DNA of 64,000 nucleotides from PHAA01 sp034927445 (GCA_034927445.1 JAYFPZ010000016.1:109998-173997), one strand, 5' to 3'. Positions 17,629 through 27,389 are shown, counted from the stretch's first letter. A program made the numbers and translations. The notes: a model not told the origin generated them from the sequence alone.

Positions 17629-18984
17629 ATGAAAAGGATTATTAGTTTGGGCCTAATACTGATTTTCACAATGGTGTTTATGGTTGGATGCGGCGGGCAA
17701 AAAGATTCCGGAACCGGTGATGCCAAAAAAGTAGAGATCAATGTCGGCATAGTTGAGCCCCTGACAGGCGCCCAGGCTCCCCTGGGAACAGCCGAATCCA
17801 ATGCCATTAAAATGGCGATAGAGATGATAAATGAAAAAGGTGGAGTTTCCGGTCAGTATCCTATTAATTACGTGTCAGCCGACTCCCAGAGTGACCCCAG
17901 CATTGGCGCCGCTGAGGCTGAGAGACTGATAACATCGACTAAACCGGTACCGGTAATTATGGGTTCCTACTCTTCCGCAATTGCCATGGCGATCAGTGAA
18001 GTAGCCGAAAGAAATAAAGTTGTACTTTGGGAAATGTCAGGTGCAGCCGACGATCTGCTTATCAAGGGTTATAAATGGACCTTCAGAAATGAAGCCAATG
18101 CTTCGGCTTGGGGTAATGAATCGGTGGAGTTCATTATGAACCAGGATGAGCAAATTAAAGCTAAACTAGGCAAAAGCGCCAAAGAGCTTAAAGTGGCTAT
18201 AATCCATGAAGACGGACCTTATGGGACCGCAGTAGCCAAGGGCAATGAGGCTACTGCCAAAAAGAATGGTTTGAATATAGTTTTAAACGAAGCCTACTCG
18301 GCCAAATCAGTTGACCTGTCCAGCACCATCATGAAGCTTAAAGAGGCTCAGCCCGACGTATTATTGATTACCAGCTATGTCAATGACGGTATTCTGTTTA
18401 ACCGCCAGGCTAAAGAATTAGGATTTAAAGTACCGATTTTGGTTACTCACAGCGGCGGCCACAGTGTACAGGCATTTGTGGACGGCGTAGGTGATGATGC
18501 CAACTTCCTTCTGACTGTTGATCCGGTTCCCTGTAATCCTAACCTGTCCGGCTATTCAACTGAAAATGCCGAACTGTTTAAAGAATTTGATAAACGTTGG
18601 ACCGAAAAGTATGGCTCCCACCCCTATCATCACGTGGAAATGCGGCAGTTTGCCCAGACCATGCTGTTCTTTAACAAAATCGTGCCGGCAGCCATTGAGA
18701 AAAGCGGCGGCTTTACAGCTGAAGCAGTGGCCGATGCCATCAGAAACATCCGGGTCGATGTTAAAGACAGTCTCATGGGTACTGCGGTGGAATTCTCAAC
18801 CCCCGATAAACCTTGGGTTGATCCCTGGCTGGGGAATACGCATGTAGGCCAGAATATTAAAGCCCGAGCCTTTATTAACCAGTACTTTGATAAACAGTTA
18901 GTCTGTGTATGGCCTAAAGAGTTTGCCAACCAAGAAGCAGTTCTGTTCTTGCCCTCCAGTCAGCCCCTGGCAGCCGTAAAGTAG
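17629..18984 (+). CDS. Extracellular substrate-binding lipoprotein (LivK family)
   Basis: A 451-residue type 1 periplasmic-binding-fold lipoprotein. The signal peptide ends in a lipobox (MVGC, Cys near residue 21), so the protein is membrane-anchored outside the cell. The ligand-binding domain shows VEPLTGAQAPLG, SYSSAIAMAISEVAERN and the receptor-family hinge segments. It is longer than LivJ/LivK of enteric bacteria, as usual for the Peripla_BP_6 group. The ligand is not readable from sequence; location suggests a compound entering the 4-hydroxybutyrate route. AAGGAGG precedes the ATG. Confidence 0.9.
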   Translation: MKRIISLGLILIFTMVFMVGCGGQKDSGTGDAKKVEINVGIVEPLTGAQAPLGTAESNAIKMAIEMINEKGGVSGQYPINYVSADSQSDPSIGAAEAERLITSTKPVPVIMGSYSSAIAMAISEVAERNKVVLWEMSGAADDLLIKGYKWTFRNEANASAWGNESVEFIMNQDEQIKAKLGKSAKELKVAIIHEDGPYGTAVAKGNEATAKKNGLNIVLNEAYSAKSVDLSSTIMKLKEAQPDVLLITSYVNDGILFNRQAKELGFKVPILVTHSGGHSVQAFVDGVGDDANFLLTVDPVPCNPNLSGYSTENAELFKEFDKRWTEKYGSHPYHHVEMRQFAQTMLFFNKIVPAAIEKSGGFTAEAVADAIRNIRVDVKDSLMGTAVEFSTPDKPWVDPWLGNTHVGQNIKARAFINQYFDKQLVCVWPKEFANQEAVLFLPSSQPLAAVK

Positions 18985-19004
18985 GTAAATAGTACTAAAA
19001 TAAT

Positions 19005-19034
19005 GGACTGGATCAGCCTTATCTGATCCAGTCC
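19005..19034 (+). other. Perfect 12-bp hairpin between the transporter and dehydratase genes
   Basis: GGACTGGATCAG and its exact complement are separated by a 6-base loop, 20 bases after the binding-protein stop codon. It has no T-run, so it is a poor intrinsic terminator. It could stabilise or process the upstream transporter mRNA, or act with a factor. Confidence 0.5.
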
Positions 19035-19130
19035 CCGGATTGCTGCGCTTCCAAACAGGGCGAAATAAAATTTTAACCGCAGGTAGGCGACCAAAAACAG
19101 TTTTATACATTATTGAAAGAAGTGAGAAAT

Positions 19131-20603
19131 GTGCCTTTAAAAACCCCCCGGGAATATATGGATGAGATGAGAAATCTAAAAATCAAACTTTATATGTTCG
19201 GCGAAAAAATCGAGAATCGGGTGGACAATCCGGTTATCAGGCCTTCCCTGAATGCCATGGCCATGACTTACAAATTAGCTCAGGTACCGGAATACGAGGA
19301 CTTGATGACAACAACTTCCAGCTTGACCGGGCATAAAATTAACCGCTTTACCCATCTTCATCAGAGCCAGGCCGACTTGGTGAAAAAGGTCAAAATGCAG
19401 AGACTACTGGGTCAGAAAACCGGCTGCTGCTTTCAGAGATGTGTAGGTATGGATGCCTTTAACGCAGTATTTAACACCACGTTCGAAATTGACCAGGCTA
19501 AAGGCACCAATTATCATGAACGTTTTAAAAAGTTTGCCGAATATATCCAAGAACATGATTACTGCGTGGACGGAGCTATGACTGACGCACGGGGAGATAG
19601 GGCCAAAAGCCCCGGGCAGCAGTCTGATCCTGACATGTATGTGCGTGTGGTTGACCGGCGGGAGGACGGGATTGTAGTTCGAGGCTGCAAACTGCATCAG
19701 ACCGGAATGGTTAACTCGCATTGGATCTTGGTAATGCCCAATTCCGCCCTTAAAGACAATGAAGCGGAATACGCCGTAAGTTTTGCGGTGCCGCTGGATG
19801 CTGAAGGAATGGTTTATGTATATGGCAGACAATCCAGTGATTCCAGAAAACTGGAAGGCGGGAATATCGATCCGGGCAACAAGTATTTCGGGGGCCAGGA
19901 AGTAGTTACTATCTTTAACGATGTATTTGTTCCCTGGGATAAAGTATTTATGTGCGGCGAAACTGAGTTTGCAGGTATGCTGGTGGAGAGATTCGCCGGT
20001 TACCATCGCCAGAGTTATGGCGGCTGTAAAGTAGGGGTGGGTGATACCCTGATTGGAGCTGCCCAGGCTATAACCGAGTATCAGGGAGCCGCCAAAGCAT
20101 CCCATGTAAAAGACAAGATCATTGAAATGTGCCACTTAAATGAAACCCTTTATGCCTGTGGTATCGCCTGCTCGGCCGAAGGCTCCAAAACCGCGGCCGG
20201 CAATTATCTAATAAACATTCTGCTGGCCAATATCTGCAAGCAGAATGTAACCAGATTCCCCTATGAACTAGCCCGGATAGCCCAGGATCTGGCCGGGGGC
20301 TTGCTGGTAACCATGCCCAGTTCCAAAGATTTTGAAAACCCTGAGGTAGGCGGACTGCTGAGCAAGTATCTGGCCCCGCGCAGTGATGTTCCCACCGAAC
20401 ACCGGCAGCGTATGTTGAGGTATATTGAGAATCTAACTATGGGGTGCGGTGCGGTTGGATATTTGACTGAGTCCATGCATGGCGCCGGCTCGCCGCAAGC
20501 CCAGCGAATAATGATTCAGCGTGGAGAAAACCTGGAATACTATAAAGAATTGGCAGAAAAGCTCTGCGGTATTAAAGAAAATCCTGATATAGATTGGGAG
20601 TAA
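19131..20603 (+). CDS. abfD: 4-hydroxybutyryl-CoA dehydratase / vinylacetyl-CoA isomerase
   Basis: A 490-residue [4Fe-4S]- and FAD-dependent radical dehydratase that converts 4-hydroxybutyryl-CoA to crotonyl-CoA. It matches Clostridium aminobutyricum AbfD block for block. Cluster ligands are Cys100 and Cys104 (in GCCFQRC) plus the His and Cys of HRQSYGGC, with the same 7-residue spacing as His292/Cys299 of AbfD. The HLNETLY and ACGIACSAEG segments and ESMHGAGSPQAQRIMI are complete. The frame opens at TTG 19113; I choose GTG 19131, which has AAGTGAG just upstream and gives the family length of 490. The enzyme is oxygen-sensitive, implying strict anaerobiosis. Confidence 0.95.
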   Translation: MPLKTPREYMDEMRNLKIKLYMFGEKIENRVDNPVIRPSLNAMAMTYKLAQVPEYEDLMTTTSSLTGHKINRFTHLHQSQADLVKKVKMQRLLGQKTGCCFQRCVGMDAFNAVFNTTFEIDQAKGTNYHERFKKFAEYIQEHDYCVDGAMTDARGDRAKSPGQQSDPDMYVRVVDRREDGIVVRGCKLHQTGMVNSHWILVMPNSALKDNEAEYAVSFAVPLDAEGMVYVYGRQSSDSRKLEGGNIDPGNKYFGGQEVVTIFNDVFVPWDKVFMCGETEFAGMLVERFAGYHRQSYGGCKVGVGDTLIGAAQAITEYQGAAKASHVKDKIIEMCHLNETLYACGIACSAEGSKTAAGNYLINILLANICKQNVTRFPYELARIAQDLAGGLLVTMPSSKDFENPEVGGLLSKYLAPRSDVPTEHRQRMLRYIENLTMGCGAVGYLTESMHGAGSPQAQRIMIQRGENLEYYKELAEKLCGIKENPDIDWE

Positions 20604-20624
20604 ATACATCCCCTCCTCCAATTG

Positions 20625-20670
20625 AAAGCCCTCTAGCGCTGGTCATCCGGCTCTTATGCGGAGGGCTTTT
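20625..20670 (+). terminator. Hairpin with T-run after abfD
   Basis: AAAGCCCTC (20625-20633) pairs with GAGGGCTTT (20661-20669) and is followed by TTTTGACCTTTT. It may terminate or attenuate before the alcohol dehydrogenase gene. Confidence 0.6.
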
Positions 20671-20737
20671 GACCTTTTACCGGGGAGGAAATGATCATGG
20701 ATGAATGTTAACTATGCTTAAGGAGATGAGTTTAATA

Positions 20738-21850
20738 ATGTCCTGGCAATCTTATTTTCCCACCAAGGTATTTTTCGGGGCCTATGCTGTAGTTGAGAAT
20801 GCTGCCGCCTGTGGCCCTTTAGGCAAGAGGGCTTTGATTGTTACCGGACGGGGTGGATCAGCCCGGCAAACCGGGGCCCTGGATGATTTGCTGCGGGTTC
20901 TGACCCAAACCTCAATTAAATGGGAAATATTTGATCAGGTGGAAGCCAATCCTTCCATAGAAACAGCAAGAAAAGGCGCCCGGCAAGCTCGAATCAGGCA
21001 GGCTGATTTCATCATAGGAATAGGAGGCGGGTCGCCGCTCGACGCCGCCAAAGCCATAGCCGTCCTGACCGCGAATGAAGTTTCGGATGAGGAGTTATTT
21101 ACCCGTAAATTTGAACGGGTATTACCCATAGTGGCTATCCCGACCACGGCGGGGACCGGCTCGGAGGTAACCCCTTATTCGATTTTGACCAATCCGGCCA
21201 CAGAGGCTAAACAAAGAATACTCAGCCCGCGTATTATTCCGCAGATAGCTTTCCTGGATCCGCGTTATACGATGGAATTGCCTGCACGGGTTACTTGGGA
21301 TACGGCTATTGATGCTTATTCTCATAACCTGGAGAGTTTTCTATGCACTAAGGCCACCCCGTTCACCGATCTGCTGGCGAAAGAGGGCCTGCGGATTCTC
21401 GGGGCAGAATTAAAAAACCTGGCGGCAGACGGTACGACCTTAACCTGGAAAAACCGGAGCAATCTGCTTTTCGGTTCCCTCTTGGGAGGATTGGCCATCA
21501 GTATAACCGGGACGACCATTCCCCATAGCCTGGGTTTTAATTTAACTTATTACAAGAATATCCCCCACGGCCGGGCCAATGGCATGATTATGCCGGCTTA
21601 CATGCATTTTAATTGCCATAAATCGAATGACCCAAAAACCGGGGAAGCGCTTCAGTTATCCGGATTTAATGATCTGCAGGAATTTACGGATATAATGCGG
21701 GTATTAAGCGGCGACCCTCCGCCGTGTGATGCCCGGGAGAAGAACCTGTTTATTGCCAAAACCATGGGAGCCGGCAATATTAATTTCAACCTTGTGCCCC
21801 CCGAACGCGAGGATATTGAGCAACTGCTCGAGTCGGTTTTAAATCATTAA
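20738..21850 (+). CDS. Iron-dependent alcohol dehydrogenase, probable 4-hydroxybutyrate dehydrogenase
   Basis: A 370-residue group III (iron) alcohol dehydrogenase. The NAD-binding GIGGGSPLDAAKAIA and the metal ligands are present: Asp and His in DTAIDAYSH, His in TTIPHSLGFN, His in IPHGRANGM. Next to abfD the likely reaction is the NAD-linked interconversion of succinate semialdehyde and 4-hydroxybutyrate; the family alone would also allow other alcohols. Of three in-frame ATGs I choose 20738, because AAGGAG (20720-20725) lies 12 bases upstream and too close to ATG 20726. It is the last gene of the 4-hydroxybutyrate block. Confidence 0.8.
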   Translation: MSWQSYFPTKVFFGAYAVVENAAACGPLGKRALIVTGRGGSARQTGALDDLLRVLTQTSIKWEIFDQVEANPSIETARKGARQARIRQADFIIGIGGGSPLDAAKAIAVLTANEVSDEELFTRKFERVLPIVAIPTTAGTGSEVTPYSILTNPATEAKQRILSPRIIPQIAFLDPRYTMELPARVTWDTAIDAYSHNLESFLCTKATPFTDLLAKEGLRILGAELKNLAADGTTLTWKNRSNLLFGSLLGGLAISITGTTIPHSLGFNLTYYKNIPHGRANGMIMPAYMHFNCHKSNDPKTGEALQLSGFNDLQEFTDIMRVLSGDPPPCDAREKNLFIAKTMGAGNINFNLVPPEREDIEQLLESVLNH

Positions 21851-21944
21851 AAAGATAAGAACATTGCAGATGCTCATTTTGAATGTTATATTATCTCTCA
21901 GGTAAATGACATATCTATTGGTATGATGTTTTAAGGGGATTAAT

Positions 21945-23510
21945 ATGACCGCAAAGAGGTTTATGGTTAAAGCTGCCGGGTTTATGATGGTTGCCACGCT
22001 GCTGGCCCGCTTTTTGGGGCTGGCCCGGGACATGGTATTTTATTCATGGTTCGGACGTTCGCATGTGACCGATGCATATCTGGCTGCTTTTTCGATCCCT
22101 GACTTAATTTATATGCTGCTGGTGGGCGGAGCTTTGAGTTCGGCCTTTATACCGGTTTTCAGCAGTTACCTGGCCCGCAACCAGGAAGAGGAAGGCTGGA
22201 AAGTCACCAGCATAGTCTTTAATTATGCCATGCTGTTGATGCTGGTCTTAATCACTTTGGGGGAAATTTTCACCCGGCCGCTTATGATAATGCTGGTACC
22301 CGATCTCCCGCCGGAACAGATTACTCTGGCCGTATCCCTGACCCGGGTGATGCTTTTGCAGACCGTATTTATGACCTTAAGCGGCATTGCCCTGGGAATT
22401 CTGAATTCAAAGCAGCATTTCTCCACCCCGGCTATCGGTTCCATTTTGTATAATGTGGGAATCATCGTAGTCGGAATGTGTTTGGCCCGGGAAATCGGTA
22501 TTATGGCATTTTCCATCGGGGTGGTGGTCGGTTCCGTCCTTAATCTGGCCGTGCAGATACCCGCCCTGCTCAAAGCCGGTATGCGCTACTACCCCAGTTT
22601 CAATTTGCGGCATCCGGGTTTTAAACAGATAATGATATTAATGGTGCCCATATTGTTAGGGCTTTCGATCAGCCAGATCAATCTCCTCGTTACCCAAAAC
22701 CTGGCCTCGGGGTTGGCGGAGGGTTCCATATCCGCCCTGCGGCTGGCCCAGCGTCTCATGCAATTGCCCATTGGTATATTTGGCATCCCTATTGCCATGG
22801 CGGTTTTCCCCAGTATGAACCTGCAGGTGGTCAGGAATGAGATCAACGACTTCAAACGGACTTTTTCGTTAGGGCTCAGGGCGATATTTCTAATAACCAT
22901 CCCCGCCAGCGTAGGCCTGCTAGCGTTGCGTGAACCTATAATCGGCCTGCTTTTTCAACAAGGCCGTTTTACTGCCTCCGACACGGTGTCTACCGGTCTG
23001 GTTTTAGCTTTTTACTGCATCGGCCTCTTTGCTTACAGTGCCATACCCTTGCTTAACCGGGTATTTTATTCGCTGCAGGATACGATTACTCCGGTGGTGA
23101 TAGGCGGGGCCTCAGTCGTCCTCAATATCGGATTTGCTGTGATGCTGGTGGGATCTATCGAGGAACGGGGGCTGGCTCTGGCCTACTCCCTGGCCGGAGT
23201 GCTAAATGTAGTGATGCTGCTGGGTATCCTTAAGCTGCGTCTCGGGACCATCGACGGTTATAAAATAACCAGGAGTTTGGTTATAGCGTCCGGTGCCTCA
23301 GGGGTCATGTATATGGCGGTTAATTTCGTAACCGCTCATACCCGGGCCTTATCAACTCTGGCTCCTAAAATCAATGAACTGGTTACGGTTACTGCTGGCA
23401 TTGGGGCCGGGGTCGTAGTCTATTCGCTGATCATTTTGCTTTTCCGCCTGGAGGAAGCCCGGCTCGTGCTTGATTTGATCAAGAAGCGGCTGCCTGGTCT
23501 CAACGGCTAA
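21945..23510 (+). CDS. murJ: Lipid II flippase MurJ (MviN)
   Basis: A 521-residue MATE-like membrane protein with about 14 hydrophobic segments. MurJ moves lipid II across the cytoplasmic membrane for peptidoglycan synthesis. Family motifs include LARFLGLARDMVFYSWFG at the N-terminus, SDAYLAAF-like DAYLAAFSIPD, and LNRVFYSLQDTITPV near residue 370. AAGGGG precedes the ATG. It starts a neighbourhood containing other wall genes (MurE-like, ATP-grasp, FemAB). Confidence 0.92.
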   Translation: MTAKRFMVKAAGFMMVATLLARFLGLARDMVFYSWFGRSHVTDAYLAAFSIPDLIYMLLVGGALSSAFIPVFSSYLARNQEEEGWKVTSIVFNYAMLLMLVLITLGEIFTRPLMIMLVPDLPPEQITLAVSLTRVMLLQTVFMTLSGIALGILNSKQHFSTPAIGSILYNVGIIVVGMCLAREIGIMAFSIGVVVGSVLNLAVQIPALLKAGMRYYPSFNLRHPGFKQIMILMVPILLGLSISQINLLVTQNLASGLAEGSISALRLAQRLMQLPIGIFGIPIAMAVFPSMNLQVVRNEINDFKRTFSLGLRAIFLITIPASVGLLALREPIIGLLFQQGRFTASDTVSTGLVLAFYCIGLFAYSAIPLLNRVFYSLQDTITPVVIGGASVVLNIGFAVMLVGSIEERGLALAYSLAGVLNVVMLLGILKLRLGTIDGYKITRSLVIASGASGVMYMAVNFVTAHTRALSTLAPKINELVTVTAGIGAGVVVYSLIILLFRLEEARLVLDLIKKRLPGLNG

Positions 23511-23691
23511 GTCAAAAACTCTCCAATACCTGATAAAAAACCTCACCAAAGGCTAAAATTTAACAGCCAAAAATTACTTGAATTTAAGCTGATATTATAT
23601 TAGAATGAGCGCGACCATACCCGACAGTCGTGTTACTATCTCGTGCTGCCGGGGAGAGGATTGGCGACCAAAAGCTAATGGGGGGAGAAGT

Positions 23692-23898
23692 ATGAATACC
23701 ACTGAGATTAAAAATTTCGAATGTTTTTTAACCGACTCTTTTAAGGAAGGCAATCTGTTTAGGGAGCTAAGGCTGTCCGCCCCGGAAATAGAGTACATAA
23801 AAAAGAAATACCCGCGGGCGGCCCTGACCAAGATTGCTGTGCCGGATCGTTCCCACGACAGAGACTGGTATGAAGTAAGATTCTCAGCTCAGGGATAG
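23692..23898 (+). CDS. Small hypothetical protein (68 aa)
   Basis: I do not recognise this gene. GGGGGGAG at 23681-23688 sits directly before an ATG that opens a 68-residue hydrophilic frame. It begins MNTTEIKNFECF, has a charged helix-like middle (ELRLSAPEIEYIKKKYP), and shows no signal peptide or membrane segment. The frame is open upstream to 23605, but that ATG has no ribosome site. It stops 13 bases before the convergent end of the MurE-like gene. Confidence 0.6.
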   Translation: MNTTEIKNFECFLTDSFKEGNLFRELRLSAPEIEYIKKKYPRAALTKIAVPDRSHDRDWYEVRFSAQG

Positions 23899-23911
23899 GG
23901 GCCGCTGCTTT

Positions 23912-25426
23912 TTACGCACCGGTAGCATCGTCATATTCATTCAAATATTTGAGCACTGCTTCCACATCCGAACGACACTCAATGTATTGTTTGCCTATTT
24001 TTTGCCTGGTCTCATTGCCCTTGCCGGTAATTAATACAACGGTATCGGGATCAGACATCATTATGGACTTCTTTATGGCTTCCTCCCGGTCCTCGATTAT
24101 TTCATAGTTGCTATTATGCACCTTCACATAACGGGCGATGTCCTCGCATATATCCTTTACACTTTCATCCCCCGGATCTTCAGAGGTCAGGAATACTTTA
24201 TCGGAGTATAGCCCGGATAAAAGCCCCAGATCTTTGCGGCGGACATAGGCTTTGCCGCCTGGGCAGCCAAAAACCGTGTATATTTTACGGTTGGGATATT
24301 CATTTTTAGTTGATTCATATAGTTTGTTAAAGCTTAATTTGTTGTGGGCATAATCAACAATTATGATGCGTTCATGGTTTTTGCTGGTGTAAATCTCCAT
24401 CCGGCCGCTGGACCTGGCTTTAAACAAGCCCCAGTAAATGTACTCCTCCGGGATGTCAAGGGCATAAGCAACGGCAATTGCGGCCAGGGCATTTTCCACA
24501 TTAAACAAGCCCGGCATGGTCAACCGGAATTCCCGGTCAAACCGGTCGGCCCTGACGTTAAATACCGTGTCAAACCCGTCTTTGCGCAAATCGTAACCAT
24601 ATATGGCGGCGGCCGGGTCGGTGCCAAAGGTAATCAGCTTGTCCGCTTGGCGGGCAGCCTCCAGCACCGCTGCCGCGTTGTCTGAATTCAGGTTTACACA
24701 AGCCGCCTGACACTGATTGAGCAACTTCAATTTGGACTTGAAGTAGTCATCCAAGTCCGGGTGTTCTATGGGACTGATATGATCTTCCGAGATGTTTAAG
24801 AACACCCCCACGCTAAAGTTGACGCCGTATAGTCTTCCGTATTTGAGGGCCTGGCTGGAGACCTCGGTGACCATATGGGTTATTTGGCTGTCAACGGCAT
24901 TGCGGTAGTGCATTTGGACTTCCAATGATTCAGGGGTGGTGAGGTGAGATTCTTCTTTTATCTTCCCGTCGTAGGTATCGATGGAGGATATGATACCCGC
25001 CTCAGGCCGGCCGTAATTCTGCAGATACTCATCCAAAATATATTTCACATAATAGGCGGTGGTAGATTTGCCTTTGGTTCCGGTAATTCCGATCAAAGTC
25101 AAGTCGTCCCCCGGATTATTATAAAACAGAATAGATGCCAGGGAGAGACTCTTTTGAATGTCTTTCACCAAAATACAGGGTACGTTCTTGGCATAATCCT
25201 TCTCGCTTATATAGGCCAACGCTCCCCGGGCAATAGCCATATCCAAATACTCTTCTTTAAAACCGGCGCCTTTGCAGACAAACAAGGTCGAGGCGCTGGC
25301 TTCATTGGAATTGTAGGCAACCTTCTCAACTACTTTATCACTAATTTCCTGGAAGTTATCTTTTTTCACCATCAGGCCATGGGCCTCTAACATATTTATA
25401 TAATCATTTAATGGAAATCTTTGCAT
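23912..25426 (-). CDS. MurE-like UDP-N-acetylmuramyl tripeptide ligase
   Basis: A 504-residue Mur ligase that adds the third amino acid to UDP-MurNAc-L-Ala-D-Glu. The ATP loop GITGTKGKSTTAYYV lies near residue 115, the EVSSQALKYGR and VDYAHNKLSF blocks are typical of MurE, and the last domain has GKGNE in place of GKGHE. In the substrate-selecting loop the DNPR motif of diaminopimelate-adding MurE is replaced by EDPG (residues about 416-419). The amino acid added may therefore not be meso-DAP (inference). It lies outside any dcw cluster, so it could be a second MurE-type enzyme. Confidence 0.8.
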   Translation of the reverse strand: MQRFPLNDYINMLEAHGLMVKKDNFQEISDKVVEKVAYNSNEASASTLFVCKGAGFKEEYLDMAIARGALAYISEKDYAKNVPCILVKDIQKSLSLASILFYNNPGDDLTLIGITGTKGKSTTAYYVKYILDEYLQNYGRPEAGIISSIDTYDGKIKEESHLTTPESLEVQMHYRNAVDSQITHMVTEVSSQALKYGRLYGVNFSVGVFLNISEDHISPIEHPDLDDYFKSKLKLLNQCQAACVNLNSDNAAAVLEAARQADKLITFGTDPAAAIYGYDLRKDGFDTVFNVRADRFDREFRLTMPGLFNVENALAAIAVAYALDIPEEYIYWGLFKARSSGRMEIYTSKNHERIIIVDYAHNKLSFNKLYESTKNEYPNRKIYTVFGCPGGKAYVRRKDLGLLSGLYSDKVFLTSEDPGDESVKDICEDIARYVKVHNSNYEIIEDREEAIKKSIMMSDPDTVVLITGKGNETRQKIGKQYIECRSDVEAVLKYLNEYDDATGA

Positions 25427-25586
25427 ATACGATAAATCCCTTCCTGTCCTTAATTCAAAAAGATTTTACCTTATTCTTATAATAAATATTATTTTCTGCT
25501 TGTCCAGTCTAATTTGTTTTTAGCTTATGGAGTTAAAGCCGGGCAAAGCGGCAATAATATGTAAAAAACACAGAAAGGCTGGTTGT

Positions 25587-26108
25587 ATGACTAATCAAAT
25601 AATAGTATGGGCAATGCTGACCGTGCCCTGGCTGACCCTTTTCTTTATGAAAAAAGAAGATATCAGACGTTTCATGCCCCTGGCTCTATTTACCATGCTA
25701 GTGACGTCTATTGTTTTTGAAGCCGGTATTACGTATAAGCTTTGGAATACTAAGGTAACTACCTATCCGCTTAACCAAACCATTTCTTATATATATGGGA
25801 TGGCCCCGGTAGTGGCCATGTGGGTTTTTAAGTTTACCTATGGCAGGTTTTGGCTATATGCTGTCGCCGATACGGTTTTTAACCTGGGTTTTGGTTTTAT
25901 ATTTACTCCCTGGTTGGCCAGCTTGGGCATAAAAGACCTGTTGACCAGTCGGTTCAATGTATTTCTGATTGTTACGGGACTGGCGGTTTTGTTGTATATC
26001 TATCAGATGTGGCAGGAAAATGCCTGGGCGGATAGGAAAATCACTGCATATGAGCTGCAGCCGGCGCGGAAGCGGCAGCCCCAGGAGGGGAAGGGGGAAG
26101 AGAGTTAA
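25587..26108 (+). CDS. CBO0543-family multi-pass membrane protein
   Basis: A 173-residue integral membrane protein with about five hydrophobic segments. It resembles the CBO0543 family found in endospore-forming Firmicutes, whose function is unknown. The conserved-looking middle reads TYPLNQTISYIYGMAPV. The C-terminal 30 residues are charged and cytoplasmic. The frame is open to 25527, but AGAAAGG before ATG 25587 supports the shorter form. It overlaps the convergent alcohol dehydrogenase gene by 4 bases. Confidence 0.65.
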   Translation: MTNQIIVWAMLTVPWLTLFFMKKEDIRRFMPLALFTMLVTSIVFEAGITYKLWNTKVTTYPLNQTISYIYGMAPVVAMWVFKFTYGRFWLYAVADTVFNLGFGFIFTPWLASLGIKDLLTSRFNVFLIVTGLAVLLYIYQMWQENAWADRKITAYELQPARKRQPQEGKGEES

Positions 26109-27277
26109 AGGAGGGTTTTATATAAAGTAATTATATCCTCCAGGGTTGCCTTGCGGGGATTGGTTAAACTGGTTATGTCCTTCAAAGCATTCCGGGACAG
26201 TGCTTCGATATCGTCGGATTTCAGTCCCATCTCCCCGAGATGAGAAGGGATGCCCAGCTCATGGTTCAGATCAATCAGGGACTTGGCAATTAAATCTATT
26301 CCCTGAGCCTTATTGGCAGCCTTGAGATGCATGGCCCGGCATATGCTGACTATCCGGTGCTCCGGTATGGCGGGGGCGTTGAATTCCAAGACCTGGGGAA
26401 GCAGTATGGCGTTAACACTGCCGTGGATAGCATTGTAAAAGCCGCCCAGTTGATGGCTCATGGCGTGAACCAATCCCAGACCGGCATTGTTAAAAGCAAA
26501 AGCTGCCATGATGTTGGCAAACATCATTTTCTCACGTGCCTCCATATCGTTGCCGTTTACGTAGGCCCGGGGAAGAAATTCCGGTGCCAGTTCCAGGGCC
26601 CCCAGAGCCTGTGCATCGGTCGGGGGTGAGGCCTCGGTTGAGACATAGGCCTCCAGGGCGTGGCTAATTACGTCTATTCCCGAGCTGGCAGTCACATCCT
26701 GGGGCATGGTGGTCATGAACAGGGGATCATTAACCGACAGCAGCGGGGTGGTCAAGGGGGAGGTAATAATCATTTTAACCTTGCGTGATTCATCGCCAAT
26801 AACTGCGCTCATGCTGATCTCAGCTCCCGAGCCGGCGGTAGTGTTAATGGCTATCTGGGGAACCGGCGGCTTGGTTACTTTATTCCAGCCTTCATAGTCA
26901 CTTATGCCCCCCCCGTTGGTAAGGACAGTGGCAATCGCTTTGGCGCAATCGTGATTGGTGCCTCCGCCTACGGAAATAATCAAATCGTAGTCTTTTTTGA
27001 TGTCCAGCAGACTATTGTCACAGCAGGCCAGACCATCCTCCACAAAGGATACAGTGGGATTGGGGTGCAGCACCCCGTCGAAAATATCGTAGAATATGAA
27101 GAGATTTTTTAGAATCTTTTCCACCATTTCAACGTAGCCAAAGCTGATTATATTTTTATCAGTGACAATCAATGCCTTATTCAGCTTCCGGGACAACAAT
27201 TCATTGGGCAGGTCTTTGATTGCTCCCACCCCGATGAGGTTAGTTCTTGGCATCCAAATATTGTGGTTGTTTTCCAC
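26105..27277 (-). CDS. Iron-containing alcohol dehydrogenase
   Basis: A 390-residue group III alcohol dehydrogenase. The NAD(P)-binding motif is VGGGTNHDCAKAIA. The metal ligands are in SSGIDVISHALEAYVS, GLVHAMSHQLGG and FYNAIHGSVNA. It is closest in pattern to the butanol/1,3-propanediol/lactaldehyde dehydrogenases, and more canonical than the paralogue at 20738-21850. GTG start with GGAGG 7 bases upstream. It lies between wall genes but has no obvious link to them; its physiological alcohol is unknown. Confidence 0.88.
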   Translation of the reverse strand: MENNHNIWMPRTNLIGVGAIKDLPNELLSRKLNKALIVTDKNIISFGYVEMVEKILKNLFIFYDIFDGVLHPNPTVSFVEDGLACCDNSLLDIKKDYDLIISVGGGTNHDCAKAIATVLTNGGGISDYEGWNKVTKPPVPQIAINTTAGSGAEISMSAVIGDESRKVKMIITSPLTTPLLSVNDPLFMTTMPQDVTASSGIDVISHALEAYVSTEASPPTDAQALGALELAPEFLPRAYVNGNDMEAREKMMFANIMAAFAFNNAGLGLVHAMSHQLGGFYNAIHGSVNAILLPQVLEFNAPAIPEHRIVSICRAMHLKAANKAQGIDLIAKSLIDLNHELGIPSHLGEMGLKSDDIEALSRNALKDITSLTNPRKATLEDIITLYKTLL

Positions 27278-27389
27278 CTTCAGACCTCCATTGCTTCATT
27301 ATGCATAGTATGTGCCTTTGTTTGGCTTTAATACGGAAGGATTGCGGTCATCAGGTGAAAAAATGGGCTGCTTGGGAGTAGCCGGTTGA

